Below are positions 40,642 through 49,457 of a stretch of DNA of 64,000 bases, in pieces. The stretch covers positions 62,001 to 126,000 of the forward strand of contig CAKSAN010000002.1 in the NCBI GenBank assembly GCA_934436435.1, in the 5' to 3' direction. Origin of the DNA: an uncultured Acetatifactor sp. Its GTDB lineage: Bacteria; Bacillota; Clostridia; Lachnospirales; Lachnospiraceae. Within the stretch, counting starts at the first letter, position 1, and the number at the start of each line of letters is the position of its first letter. The position numbers and the translations under genes were made by a program. The notes under the pieces were generated by a model, which was not told the DNA's origin, made no database searches, and saw only the letters and a program-made list of their open reading frames with translations.

Positions 40642-41727
40642 ATGGAACAGACAGATGCGATCCTTCAGATTCCGCATTTTTACGGAAGTCTGAAGGGAAT
40701 GCAGAAGAAATTTGATAAATATGCAAGACAGAATGCTTTCACCGGATCCACCAGAGAAGAATGGGAAGCCTGGAAGGAGACCTCCAGAGAGACATTGAAA
40801 GAACTTCTGGGATGGAAATACATGGAGACCTGCGATCTCGAACCCTGTGTGGAAGAAATCGTGGAACTGGAAAACGGCATCCGGCGGGAAAAAGTGATCA
40901 TTCAGGTAGAACCGGAAGTGTATATGCCCATGTATATCCTGATTCCGCCGAAGCAGGGAGAGGGAAAGCAGAAATGTTTTCTTGCTCTTCCGGGCCATCA
41001 GGGCGCGGGTAAATTCAGTGTGGCAGGACGGGATGACATTCCCGCGGTAAAGCGAATGATCGAGTTCTACCATTATGATTATGGCATGCAGTTGGCAAAG
41101 CGGGGCTATGTGGCGATCTGCCCGGATTGCAGGGGCTTCGGGGAACGCAGGGATGAGGCCTTGCAGAAAGGAACGGATGAGAAATCTTTCCTGACCAGCA
41201 CCTGTTTTCAGCTGGCGCATATGGCGGAACCGCTGGGCGAGACCGTGGCAGGCATGTGTACCTGGGATGCTTCCCGGCTGATCGATTATGTCTACGAGCG
41301 CGGCGAATGGGATACCGAGGATCTGGGCGTTGTGGGATTTTCCGGCGGAGGTATGCAGACGCTGTGGATCTCCGCACTGGATGACCGTGTGAAAAAGTGT
41401 ATTATCAGCGGGTATCTCTACGGTTATCGGGATGCACTGCTGTTACTCAACGGGAATTGCAGCTGTAATTATGTTCCCCATCTGTGGGAACACTTTGATA
41501 TGGGGGATATTGCATCTCTGATTGCACCGAGACCGCTGGCAGTTCAGTCCTGCAGGGGTGACCATCTGAACGGCCCCAGAGGACTGGTGAATGTGACGGA
41601 GCAGCTGGATATCGTGCGGAAGGCTTACTACCTGTATGGAAAGGAAAAGTATCCGATCCATGATGTCAGAGAGGGAGAGCACTGCTGGCACGAAGAAGTA
41701 TTGGATATTGCACTGCCAGAATTATAA
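40642..41727 (+). CDS. Alpha/beta-hydrolase family protein (probable carbohydrate esterase)
   Basis: 361 residues. A ~90-residue N-terminal helical cap precedes an alpha/beta-hydrolase core: KCFLALPGHQGAGKF near 115, AICPDCRGFGERRDE near 160, the nucleophile elbow GVVGFSGGGMQTLW near 230, and a late His in REGEHCWHEEVLD near 350. It resembles the abhydrolase_7/acetyl-xylan-esterase-like group; the exact substrate cannot be read. ATG 40642 follows GGAGTAAGGAGCC. It is probably in one transcript with the esterase upstream and the exonuclease downstream. Confidence 0.78.
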   Translation: MEQTDAILQIPHFYGSLKGMQKKFDKYARQNAFTGSTREEWEAWKETSRETLKELLGWKYMETCDLEPCVEEIVELENGIRREKVIIQVEPEVYMPMYILIPPKQGEGKQKCFLALPGHQGAGKFSVAGRDDIPAVKRMIEFYHYDYGMQLAKRGYVAICPDCRGFGERRDEALQKGTDEKSFLTSTCFQLAHMAEPLGETVAGMCTWDASRLIDYVYERGEWDTEDLGVVGFSGGGMQTLWISALDDRVKKCIISGYLYGYRDALLLLNGNCSCNYVPHLWEHFDMGDIASLIAPRPLAVQSCRGDHLNGPRGLVNVTEQLDIVRKAYYLYGKEKYPIHDVREGEHCWHEEVLDIALPEL

Positions 41728-41758
41728 ACAATAAATGACTATAGATAGGGAGGAACGC

Positions 41759-42736
41759 ATGGAATATATCGTTCTGGATCTGGAATGGAATCAGAGTAAC
41801 ACCGGCAAAGAGGATGCTGTAGAGAAGCTTCCTTTTGAAATCATTGAGATCGGTGCGATCAAATTGAATAAGGAGCGTGCCATGATCAGTGAGTTCAATG
41901 AACTGGTCAAGCCGCAGGTCTACCATGAGATGCACAAGATCACCAACAAACTAATCCATATTCAGATGCAGGAGTTGGAGCGAGGGAGGCCTTTTCCGGA
42001 AGTTGGAGGAGATTTCGTGGACTGGTGCGGGCAGGAGGATCATCTGTTCTGTACCTGGGGAACACTGGATCTCACAGAACTACAGCGGAACATGGCCTAC
42101 TATGAGATGCCTCTTCTGGCACCGGGACCGATTCCGTTCTTGGATGTGCAGAAACTTTTTGCCATTGCTTACGAGGAACGCAAGATCCGTAGAAATCTGG
42201 AATATGCTATTGATTTTCTGAACATTGAAAAGGACATTCCGTTTCACCGTGCATTCAGCGATGCCTACTATACGGCAAAGATCCTGATCCGGATACTGGA
42301 AGAGCATCCGGAAGTGTTGGTAAATCTGTCTTATGATACGTTCTGCCCGCCGAAGGAGCGTAAGGACGAGGTCAAGGCACAGTTTGACACTTATGTAAAA
42401 TATATTTCCAGAGAATTTAAGGATAAGACAGAAGCCTTTGCGGACAAGGAGGTCGTGTCCAGCAAATGCTATCTCTGTCACCGAAATCTGCGCAAGCAGA
42501 TCAAATGGTTCAGCGCCAACGGCAGGCATTATTATTGTGTGGCCTACTGCGAGAAGCATGGTTATCTCAAGGGCAAGATCCGGGTGCGCAAGGCCTATGA
42601 TGGCGGGGTATACATTGTGAAGACCACGAAACTCATTACCAAAGAAGATGCGGAGGCTATCGCCGCCCGCAGAGATCATGCCAGAGAAGTACGCAAGCGA
42701 CATAAACACAGCAAGGCGGGAAATACAGAAGAATAG
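41759..42736 (+). CDS. DEDDh-type 3'-5' exonuclease family protein
   Basis: 325 residues with an N-terminal exonuclease domain (DnaQ/KapD-like): YIVLDLEWNQS carries the first Asp and Glu, TWGTLDLTELQRNMAYYEMP the second Asp region, and HRAFSDAYYTAKIL the His and last Asp of the DEDDh set. The C-terminal ~120 residues have a probable zinc finger (CYLCHRNLRKQIKWF...YYCVAYCEKHG, Cys/His) and a basic tail, unlike plain exonucleases. Its nucleic-acid substrate is unknown. ATG 41759 follows AGGGAGGAACGC; an in-frame ATG at 41735 is less well placed. Confidence 0.85.
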   Translation: MEYIVLDLEWNQSNTGKEDAVEKLPFEIIEIGAIKLNKERAMISEFNELVKPQVYHEMHKITNKLIHIQMQELERGRPFPEVGGDFVDWCGQEDHLFCTWGTLDLTELQRNMAYYEMPLLAPGPIPFLDVQKLFAIAYEERKIRRNLEYAIDFLNIEKDIPFHRAFSDAYYTAKILIRILEEHPEVLVNLSYDTFCPPKERKDEVKAQFDTYVKYISREFKDKTEAFADKEVVSSKCYLCHRNLRKQIKWFSANGRHYYCVAYCEKHGYLKGKIRVRKAYDGGVYIVKTTKLITKEDAEAIAARRDHAREVRKRHKHSKAGNTEE

Positions 42737-42780
42737 GCGGGAAACGTGGTAAGTTTATTTTTACAGAAGGGAGAAGTTGT

Positions 42781-43422
42781 ATGAAGTACGCAGGTCTGCC
42801 GATGGCAATGTGGGTGGTTTTTCACAAATCTTTTCAGAGGAATCTTACAGAGATTCTGAAGTATGACGGGCAGGAAAGTAAGAAAATTACCGCATCTGCA
42901 AAGAAGAAGTACCGGGAGATCATCGAGAAACTCCCGGAGTTCGAGAAGGAAGACCGGTTCAAGATGAACATTGTGAACTGTGCGATGCTGTCTGCATTTT
43001 TCCTGAATATGCCGGCGCTGCCAAGCGTTGAGGATGCAACAGAGTATTATAAGGATACCATGATGACCGGGCTGGTGCGGTGGTTTTGCCGCAGGACCGG
43101 GAAGAAAAAGTATTCGGAAGCGGACATCCAGTCCATGAAAAATACGGCAAAGCTCAAGGCGGGTGACAGAAATCCCTATTCATGGAATATGGACTTCTAT
43201 GAGTATGAAGATGGCAGTGGCTACGAGGCCAGATTTACTACCTGTGGAATCTGTACACTTATGAAAGAATTGGGGCTTGCCGAACTGATCCCTGCCATGT
43301 GCCGATTTGACTACACCATGAGCGAGGCAGGTGGTGTCACAAATTTTGTCAGGGAATACACTCTTGCTTCCGGCGGACCCTATTGTGACTGCGGATATAA
43401 GAAAAAATTTAAGGAAACGTAG
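42781..43422 (+). CDS. L-2-amino-thiazoline-4-carboxylate hydrolase-like protein, copy 1
   Basis: 213 residues resembling PF14196, named after an enzyme of L-cysteine formation from the thiazoline. Visible: FKMNIVNCAMLSAFFLNMPA, MKNTAKLKAGDRNPYSWNMD, the CGICTLMKELGLAELIPAMC segment and the C-terminal cysteine cluster GGPYCDCGYKKKF. Most relatives in gut Clostridia are of unproven activity. ATG 42781 follows AGAAGGGAGAAG. Two further family members are at 52572-53225 (5'-truncated) and 54435-55145. Confidence 0.78.
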   Translation: MKYAGLPMAMWVVFHKSFQRNLTEILKYDGQESKKITASAKKKYREIIEKLPEFEKEDRFKMNIVNCAMLSAFFLNMPALPSVEDATEYYKDTMMTGLVRWFCRRTGKKKYSEADIQSMKNTAKLKAGDRNPYSWNMDFYEYEDGSGYEARFTTCGICTLMKELGLAELIPAMCRFDYTMSEAGGVTNFVREYTLASGGPYCDCGYKKKFKET

Positions 43423-43628
43423 TACATACCAGAATTCTACTTTTCGTCATTGAATTTCAATATGTCATTGCGGGCGGAAGAGGGGTGCTGTAAAGAAGTT
43501 ACCCATCCCGGATTGTATGCGTTGATCTCGGCTCCGTGATATATCGGTATTTTGGTGTATGGTGTGGTTACAGTCACATTGATGAATTATGTAATGAAGA
43601 GGCAGAGAACTCAGAATTTGGGGGGAGT

Positions 43629-44375
43629 ATGGAAAAAAGATTGAATTCAAACCACTTGAAACTTATTGCCATTATTGCAATGACGATAGATCATTTCACG
43701 GATCTGTTTTATCCGGGCTTCCCGGTAGAGGCACTCCCAATGGCTATGCATTTAATTGGACGCCTGACAGCGCCAATTATGTGGTTTTTTATAGCAGAAG
43801 GATATCATCATACCAGAAATATCGGAAAATACATATTCCGACTGGGACTGTTTGCGGTCGTCTCCCATTTCGCATATTGTTTTGCATTCGGAATCAACAT
43901 CATCCCGTTCAAGACAGGCATATTCAATCAGACAAGCGTGATGTATCCGCTTTTTATCGCAGTAGTGGTCATGTGGCTTAACGATTTAAAAACAGAGAAG
44001 CTGAACAGCAAATTGAAAACTGCTATTATTTTTGTGCTGATCTGGAGCGCTTTTCCTGCGGACTGGAGCTGCATAGCGGTACTTGCAATACTTCAGATCA
44101 ATAAATATCGCAGCAACCTGTCAAAACAGATGATTTCCATGATGGGATGGGTCGCTATTTACGCGATAGTATCGTTCTTCTTCGTAAGCAAAGCGTATTG
44201 TGTTATTTGTCTTGGCGTCATTCTCGTTTATCCTTTTCTGCGTATGTATAACGGTGAGCGCGGAAAGACAAAATGGCTGAAATGGTTCTTTTATATTTAT
44301 TATCCCGCGCATCTGATTATTCTGGGAATCCTGAGAATCTATATGTATGGAGCAGATGTTGGCCTTTTGTTTTGA
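43629..44375 (+). CDS. TraX family membrane protein (putative acyltransferase)
   Basis: 248 residues with about seven hydrophobic segments. The N-terminal HLKLIAIIAMTIDHFTDLFY and LIGRLTAPIMWFFIAEGYHHT are the TraX signature, and MYNGERGKTKWLKWFFYIYYPAHL is near the end. TraX acetylates F-pilin in plasmids; chromosomal members in Clostridia are likely acyltransferases for other surface molecules. There are no conjugation genes nearby. ATG 43629 follows GGGGGGAG. Base composition falls from here onward relative to upstream genes. A terminator follows at 44431. Confidence 0.85.
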   Translation: MEKRLNSNHLKLIAIIAMTIDHFTDLFYPGFPVEALPMAMHLIGRLTAPIMWFFIAEGYHHTRNIGKYIFRLGLFAVVSHFAYCFAFGINIIPFKTGIFNQTSVMYPLFIAVVVMWLNDLKTEKLNSKLKTAIIFVLIWSAFPADWSCIAVLAILQINKYRSNLSKQMISMMGWVAIYAIVSFFFVSKAYCVICLGVILVYPFLRMYNGERGKTKWLKWFFYIYYPAHLIILGILRIYMYGADVGLLF

Positions 44376-44430
44376 GTAAATTACGGTTCATGTCTGGAAG
44401 GGAAAAATCCAGTTTCTCGACTTGATAAAG

Positions 44431-44471
44431 ATAGCGATTTTGCAAAAAGAGTAGTGCAAATCGCTATTTTT
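44431..44471 (+). terminator. Rho-independent terminator of the TraX gene
   Basis: ATAGCGATTTTGCA / TGCAAATCGCTAT stem with TTTTT tail. The rest of 44376-44790 holds AT-rich sequence with no supported gene and the promoter at 44694-44722. Confidence 0.75.
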
Positions 44472-44693
44472 GAATATGAGCACGATATTAATATAAAAAG
44501 CATTGAGGAAATGCACATAATATAAAATATATTTATTGCCTATTTAAAAATTATAAGATATACTCCCCTTATAAGTACATGTCACTTATGAAAATTTCTT
44601 TATCAGCGGAAGCTGATGTCTGAGACTTTTGTTAAGAAAGTCCGCCGCCTCTTCAGGAAGAACAGAGAGGCAAAAACCCACACAGAAAATCAG

Positions 44694-44722
44694 TTGTATC
44701 AGAAAAACAGGTAAGTTATAAT
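44694..44722 (+). promoter_or_regulatory. Sigma-A promoter of the Rpn-like gene
   Basis: TTGTAT at 44694-44699, 17-bp spacer, TATAAT at 44717-44722, about 70 bp before the TTG start. Confidence 0.55.
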
Positions 44723-44790
44723 GTAGATATGGCGAAATCCTTTTATTTCCGGCGGTATCTATGATTACCTGACACAAAAGGAGGAAACCA

Positions 44791-45774
44791 TTGAATACGG
44801 AATTAAAAAATGCAGTAATGGCAACAGACAGAGACGCACAATATGATAACAGCGCGAAACGCCTGATAGCACATAAGATTATTCTGGCGCGGATACTGGT
44901 GAAGACCGTGGATAAATTTAAAGGAATGGATCCGCTGGAGGTCGCAGCGCTTATAGAGGGAAGCCCTTACATCAGTGCAGTGCCGGTGGAACCGGGACTG
45001 ACGAATGCAGTTCATTTTCAGAATGGAAAGCGGATTGTTAGTTTTAACACGGAAAATCAGGAAGTGAACGAAGGACTGGTGCGTTTTGACATTGTATTCT
45101 ATGTGCGGATGAAGGATGGCCTTTCGCAGATCATCATCAATGTGGAAGCGCAAAAGGATGAACCAGGCGAATATGAGATTCTGAACCGGGCAGTCTTCTA
45201 TGTGAGCAGACTGATTTCCTCATAGAAGGAACGTGATTTTGAGAATTCGAGTTACGATGACATCAAATGTGTCTATTCCATTTGGATCTGTATGAATATG
45301 GAGGAAAACACCATGAGCCATATTCATCTTACGAAGGAGGACCTGATCGGTTCTTATGAATGGAAGGGCAATCTGGATCTATTGAATATCATTATGATAG
45401 GTCTTGCAAAGGAACTGCCGGAACATGATGAAACCTACGAGTTACATCGTCTGCTGGGAGCATTATTGTCCAGAGAGCTTACTGTAGATGAGAAACTGGA
45501 CATTATTGGAAATGAATATGATATTCCTATAGAAGAGAGTTTCAGAAAGGATATGAGCACCATGTGTAATTTGAGTCAGGGAGTTAAGGAAGAGGGTATT
45601 GCAATCGGACGCAGAGAAGGGCTGGAAGAAGGACGTAGAGCGGGTCATGCAGAAATTATTGCAAAAATGTATAAGAACGGTCTTTCGCCGGAACAGATTG
45701 CCGCTGCTACGGATAAAACAATAGAAGAGATAAAGACGATTATTGCTGGGAAGGAATCGCTCAATGAGTTATAG
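44791..45774 (+). pseudogene. Rpn/PD-(D/E)XK transposase-family nuclease interrupted by an in-frame TAG
   Basis: One continuous 327-codon frame apart from an amber stop at 45223-45225. Part 1 (from a TTG start behind AAGGAGG) has the family's early region (QYDNSAKRLIAHKIILARIL) and the nuclease core VRFDIVFYVRMKDGLSQIII then NVEAQKD. After TAG it continues in the same frame as KERDFENSSYDDIKCVYSIW, then GSYEWKGNLDLLNIIMIGLA, ending in a helical RREGLEEGRRAG repeat. The family usually has Gln-Lys or similar at this position, so CAG to TAG is the likely change. A second start at 45292 would give only the C-terminal half. Rpn proteins promote RecA-independent recombination. Confidence 0.75.
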
Positions 45775-45941
45775 AGAAAAAGGCCTAGGAAGGATAGTTT
45801 CTTGGATTTGGTAGATGTGGCGAAAAAGTAACGCAGTTGCGGATGCGGGATTGATATTGAATGGGGTATCTGCGGCAACTTGTGGGTGCAACTCCCACCA
45901 TCTGCCATAAAGATAACATGCAAATAATATGGAGAATAAAA

Positions 45942-46100
45942 ATGCAACTTCGAGAATATAAATCTGCTGACTGTGAGCAGCTGGCAGATTTGTTTTATCA
46001 GACCGTTCACAGTGTGAATGCAGAGGATTATACAAAAGAACAGTTAGATGCCTGGGCAACGGGCGAGGTTGACTTACAGGGATGGGGCAACCTTTTATAG
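45942..46100 (+). pseudogene. N-terminal fragment of a GNAT acetyltransferase
   Basis: 52 residues, MQLREYKSADCEQLADLFYQ then TVHSVNAEDYTKEQLDAWAT, the start of a YafP-like GNAT domain, ending early in GWGNLL. The acetyl-CoA-binding part is missing. It has a good ribosome binding site (GGAGAATAAAA). The next gene, a different GNAT, begins 16 bp later, so a deletion between acetyltransferase genes is likely. Confidence 0.6.
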
Positions 46101-46115
46101 AAGGGGATGAATTAC

Positions 46116-46568
46116 GTGAAAATAGAATACAAAAGACTTACAGAAAAAGAATTGAGTACATTTATTGATATGAGAATAAACCAACTCAGAGAGGAAGGGG
46201 CCAGGGAAGAGGTTGATTTGGTCCCTGCATTGAAAGAATATTATATTCGACATATGGCAGATGGAACATTTGTATCATGGCTTGCTTTTGATGGCGAAAA
46301 TATTATTGGAACAAGTGGCATGTCATTTGTGGAGAAACCGCCATATTTCGGCTGTCCCAGTGGAAAGCTGGGATTGTTGTCCAGTATGTATACGAATCCA
46401 GATTATAGAAGAAAAGGTATAGCAAAGGAACTGCTGTCCCGTGTCGTAAATGATGCTAGAGAATATGGATGTGGAACCATCCAAATTACAGCATCTGATA
46501 TGGGTGTCAAACTATATTCAGATTTTGGATTTGTTCATAACGGCAATTTTATGCAATATAAACTGTAG
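46116..46568 (+). CDS. GNAT family N-acetyltransferase
   Basis: A 150-residue single-domain acetyltransferase. It has IGTSGMSFVEKPPYFGCP in strand 2-3 and the acetyl-CoA pyrophosphate loop MYTNPDYRRKGIAKELLSRV near residue 95 (R-x-x-G-x-A), followed by SDMGVKLYSDFGFVHNGNFM. Acceptor unknown. Start: GTG 46116 is well spaced from AAGGGG; an ATG three codons upstream abuts that site. Confidence 0.82.
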   Translation: MKIEYKRLTEKELSTFIDMRINQLREEGAREEVDLVPALKEYYIRHMADGTFVSWLAFDGENIIGTSGMSFVEKPPYFGCPSGKLGLLSSMYTNPDYRRKGIAKELLSRVVNDAREYGCGTIQITASDMGVKLYSDFGFVHNGNFMQYKL

Positions 46569-46582
46569 TATGGGGAAAGCAG

Positions 46583-47029
46583 ATGAAAACAGAAAGTGTC
46601 GAACTTACCGTTTTATGCTTAATACATAAAAACGGTAAATACTTGTTACAGGACAGAATAAAAAATGACTGGAAGGGATATACACTTCCGGGAGGTCATA
46701 TCGAGCCGGGGGAATCCATCGTGGATGCGGTGATAAGAGAAATGCAGGAGGAAACCGGATTAACGATCAGGCATCCACATCTATGCGGAGTTAAACAATT
46801 CCCACTGGAAGAAGGGCGCTATATCGTTTTCCTCTTTGAAACAGAGGAATTTGAGGGAGACCTACGCAGTTCCGAGGAAGGAACCATGCACTGGATAGAG
46901 GAGAAGGAACTTTCCAAAGTCAATTTAGTTGAGAATTTCGGGGACTTGATAGAAGTAATGCTGAATGCTGGATTGACGGAATTCCAATATGTCATTGAGG
47001 ATGGAAAGTGGGTTGTTGTAAAGAAGTAA
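46583..47029 (+). CDS. Nudix hydrolase (MutT-like)
   Basis: 148 residues with a complete Nudix box GGHIEPGESIVDAVIREMQE plus ETGL near residue 37 (all Glu metal ligands present). Hydrolyses a nucleoside diphosphate linked to another group; closest in appearance to 8-oxo-dGTP diphosphatases. ATG 46583 follows GGGGAAAGCAG, 14 bp after the GNAT stop. Substrate unproven. Confidence 0.88.
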   Translation: MKTESVELTVLCLIHKNGKYLLQDRIKNDWKGYTLPGGHIEPGESIVDAVIREMQEETGLTIRHPHLCGVKQFPLEEGRYIVFLFETEEFEGDLRSSEEGTMHWIEEKELSKVNLVENFGDLIEVMLNAGLTEFQYVIEDGKWVVVKK

Positions 47030-47117
47030 TTCGGGAGTTGGGGAGGTAAATTTGTCAGGCTGTTTTCATAAAGAATACAGCGATAGATCCAAGTTTGTCG
47101 GTAAATAATTAAAATTG

Positions 47118-47221
47118 ATAATTTAGGGAACTTTTTTTTGGTGAGTAGATGAAAAAGTTCCCTAAATTATATTGAGAATAGGGAATTTCTACACTATAAT
47201 AATATATAAAAGTTCCCTAAA
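47118..47221 (+). promoter_or_regulatory. Promoter of the Fic gene framed by repeated operator-like sites
   Basis: A perfect 19-bp inverted repeat, ATAATTTAGGGAACTTTTT (47118-47136) and its complement (47152-47170), lies just upstream of a promoter TTGAGA (47172-47177), 17 bp, TATAAT (47195-47200). A further half-site, AAAAGTTCCCTAAA (47208-47221), overlaps the start of the ribosome binding site, and a partial match AGGGAA lies in the spacer. The layout fits repression by a dimeric protein, perhaps the Fic protein or an unlinked partner. Confidence 0.7.
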
Positions 47222-47233
47222 AGGAGTGATAGT

Positions 47234-48169
47234 ATGAATTCATTTAATGAAATTCAAATATTACTGCAGGACAAAGCTGATATTCAGGCTAGAATTAAAT
47301 TAATACCATATGATGGAAATCCTGAAGTAAAAGAAACTGCAAGCAGAAAATATTTATATATGAGAAAACGTGTCGGAAGTAGGTTGACATCGACATATGT
47401 AGATGTATATTCTGAAGATCTTTATCAATTGCTTTTACGTAATGCCAAGGAACTGAGGGAATTAAAAAAATCATTACGTAAAGTAGAAAAGAGGCTTGCC
47501 GAATTAGGTTATGAAGCAAATGGTTTAAGTAATAGGGTTCTTCAAAACCTTGATTTTGCGAGAGCAAACATGAAGTCCAATATATATGATCAGGCTATAT
47601 TGGAGGGTGTTGCAACATCGTATCCCCAGACGGAGGATATTATTGATAATGGTACTGTAAACGGGATGACGGCCAATGATATTCAAAAGATTTTGAATCT
47701 GAAACATGCATGGGAGTTTATTTTGGATTCTGATGTTGCACAGGCAAATACAGATTATTATTTATTGTGTCATATTGCTAAATTGGTTAATGAAGGATTT
47801 TTTAATGATGGTGGGAAAATACGAGGTGTTCCGGTAAAAATTGGCGGAAGCACATATATTCCTCCAATACCTATTGAATCGATAGTAAAAGAAAGAATAA
47901 CAGAAATTATTAACTCTGAAGTTGATGAAATTGAAATAGCAATAAACTTGTGTATGTATTGCATGAAGACGCAAATCTTTATTGACGGAAATAAGAGAGC
48001 ATCAGTGATTTTTGCTAATCATTACTTAATATCACACGGACAAGGTTTTCTGGTTATTCCCGAGGTGCATGTACCTGAGTTTAAGCAAAAGTTAGTTGAC
48101 TTTTATGAAGGTGAAAGTATAGATGTAATAAGTGATTTTTTAAAAGAAAAATGTTGGAAAACATTTTGA
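47234..48169 (+). CDS. Fic domain protein with altered catalytic motif
   Basis: 311 residues. The N-terminal coiled-coil (LLQDKADIQARIKLI; ELRELKKSLRKVEKRLAELG) is followed by a Fic domain with KTQIFIDGNKRASVIFANHY near residue 247. Compared with the canonical HPFxDGNGR/K motif, His and Pro are replaced by Gln and Ile while the FxDGNKR anion loop is kept. So AMP-transfer chemistry may be lost or changed. The gene is much more AT-rich than the window and has a preceding operator-like repeat set. No Phd-like antitoxin is adjacent. Could be a regulator or a variant toxin. Confidence 0.78.
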   Translation: MNSFNEIQILLQDKADIQARIKLIPYDGNPEVKETASRKYLYMRKRVGSRLTSTYVDVYSEDLYQLLLRNAKELRELKKSLRKVEKRLAELGYEANGLSNRVLQNLDFARANMKSNIYDQAILEGVATSYPQTEDIIDNGTVNGMTANDIQKILNLKHAWEFILDSDVAQANTDYYLLCHIAKLVNEGFFNDGGKIRGVPVKIGGSTYIPPIPIESIVKERITEIINSEVDEIEIAINLCMYCMKTQIFIDGNKRASVIFANHYLISHGQGFLVIPEVHVPEFKQKLVDFYEGESIDVISDFLKEKCWKTF

Positions 48170-48224
48170 TGTAAAAATCTTATTTAATGAATCAAAAAAA
48201 TTAGAATTTGGGAGGGTGGCAATC

Positions 48225-48558
48225 ATGAATGATAGCAGAGACTTCAAAAAAGAATATGATGTCTTTTTGAAGAAAGGGATTTTTGGAAAAGAAGAAAATA
48301 CGGTTTATTTGGAAAGAAAAGGTGCTTATATCATTCCTATAAAGGGTGAAGAGATAGGTGTTGTAGAAACCCCTAAGGGGTTCTTCCTACTGGGTGGTGG
48401 AATTGACAGTGGCGAAACGGATAAGCAGTGTATAATTCGGGAATGTATAGAGGGAGCAGGATCATGTATTTAGATGGATTAAATACGAAGACCTTAGAGG
48501 GAAAATGTATCTGGAAATGCAAAATTGGGCGATAGAACAAGTATGGAATATGCGCTAA
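48225..48558 (+). pseudogene. Nudix hydrolase broken by internal deletion/frameshift
   Basis: Frame 1 (ATG 48225 behind GGGAGG) encodes the N-terminal half with a Nudix box start FLLGGGIDSGETDKQCIIRE and stops at 48473. Frame 2, from about 48466 to the stop at 48558, reads VFRWIKYEDLRGKMYLEMQN then WAIEQVWNMR, the expected C-terminus of the same kind of protein. About 50-60 residues between them are missing. Confidence 0.7.
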
Positions 48559-48615
48559 ACATTTTTGGTTTTAAATGATTAGAAAAATGAAGTCTGTAGA
48601 GTGGAAAAGGATACA

Positions 48616-49431
48616 ATGATAAATAATTTAATCATTAGACAAGAGACCGAAGAAGATTATAAAAAAACGGAATTAATGATAATGAGAAGTTTTTGGAATA
48701 AATATTGGCCCGGATGCACAGAGCATTTATTGACTCGTATTATTCGTGATTCTCAGGACTACATACCGGAAATAAGTCGAATTGCAGAAATTGACGGGCA
48801 GATTGTCGGAGCTGTATATTACACAAAAGCGTGGATCGTAGACGGGGATATTAAGCATGAAATTGCTACATTTGGACCATTAGCAGTGGAACCAACATGG
48901 GAAGGAAACGACATTGGCGGAGCGCTTATGCGTGAAACAATAAAACTGGCAAAAAAACATGGAATAGCTGGAATTGTAATTATTGGTGAACCTTATTATT
49001 ATCCGCGTTTCGGATTTGAGAGAGCTTCCAAATATAAAATTACAGATGCCAGAGGAAAATCTTTTGATGAAATAATGGTGTTACCGTTAAATAATGATTT
49101 TTCATTAATTAGAGGAAAGCTAATTGAAAGTTCTGATTTTGAAAAGCTGGGTGATGAAGCAGCGTTGCTTAGAATTAGCGAAGAGTTTCCAAAGTACCGC
49201 AAAGTAAAAGTTAAGGACGGTTTTCTGCAGATTTTTGAGCAACATTTGGGTGTGGTTGAATCTGTAGAAAATGATATATATAATGTACGTTATTGGGAAA
49301 AACTCATTCCCGCAAAATTGGCGGGTGACATTAACGAAATACCGAAGTTGGGAAATGATGTTAAGTTTCAATGGAACCATAGGGGAGAGTCAGAAATCAC
49401 AATGGTGTTTAAAAATCTATTGGAAGAGTAA
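48616..49431 (+). CDS. GNAT family N-acetyltransferase, YhbS-like
   Basis: About 271 residues with an N-terminal GNAT domain: IAEIDGQIVGAVYYTKAWIV, FGPLAVEPTWEGNDIGGALM (CoA loop) and GIAGIVIIGEPYYYPRFGFE near 125, typical of YhbS-like predicted acetyltransferases. The extra ~110-residue C-terminal region is unassigned. ATG 48616 follows AAAAGG; a GTG at 48601 is in frame. AT-rich. Confidence 0.8.
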   Translation: MINNLIIRQETEEDYKKTELMIMRSFWNKYWPGCTEHLLTRIIRDSQDYIPEISRIAEIDGQIVGAVYYTKAWIVDGDIKHEIATFGPLAVEPTWEGNDIGGALMRETIKLAKKHGIAGIVIIGEPYYYPRFGFERASKYKITDARGKSFDEIMVLPLNNDFSLIRGKLIESSDFEKLGDEAALLRISEEFPKYRKVKVKDGFLQIFEQHLGVVESVENDIYNVRYWEKLIPAKLAGDINEIPKLGNDVKFQWNHRGESEITMVFKNLLEE

Positions 49432-49457
49432 TACAGAGTTACCAGGAGAAAAAAGCA

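Noticed and set aside
44586..44777. 63-residue minus-strand frame (…LPEEAADFLNKSLRHQL…)
   Set aside because: No ribosome binding site; it overlaps the promoter region of the Rpn-like gene and matches nothing I recognise. A decayed remnant cannot be excluded.
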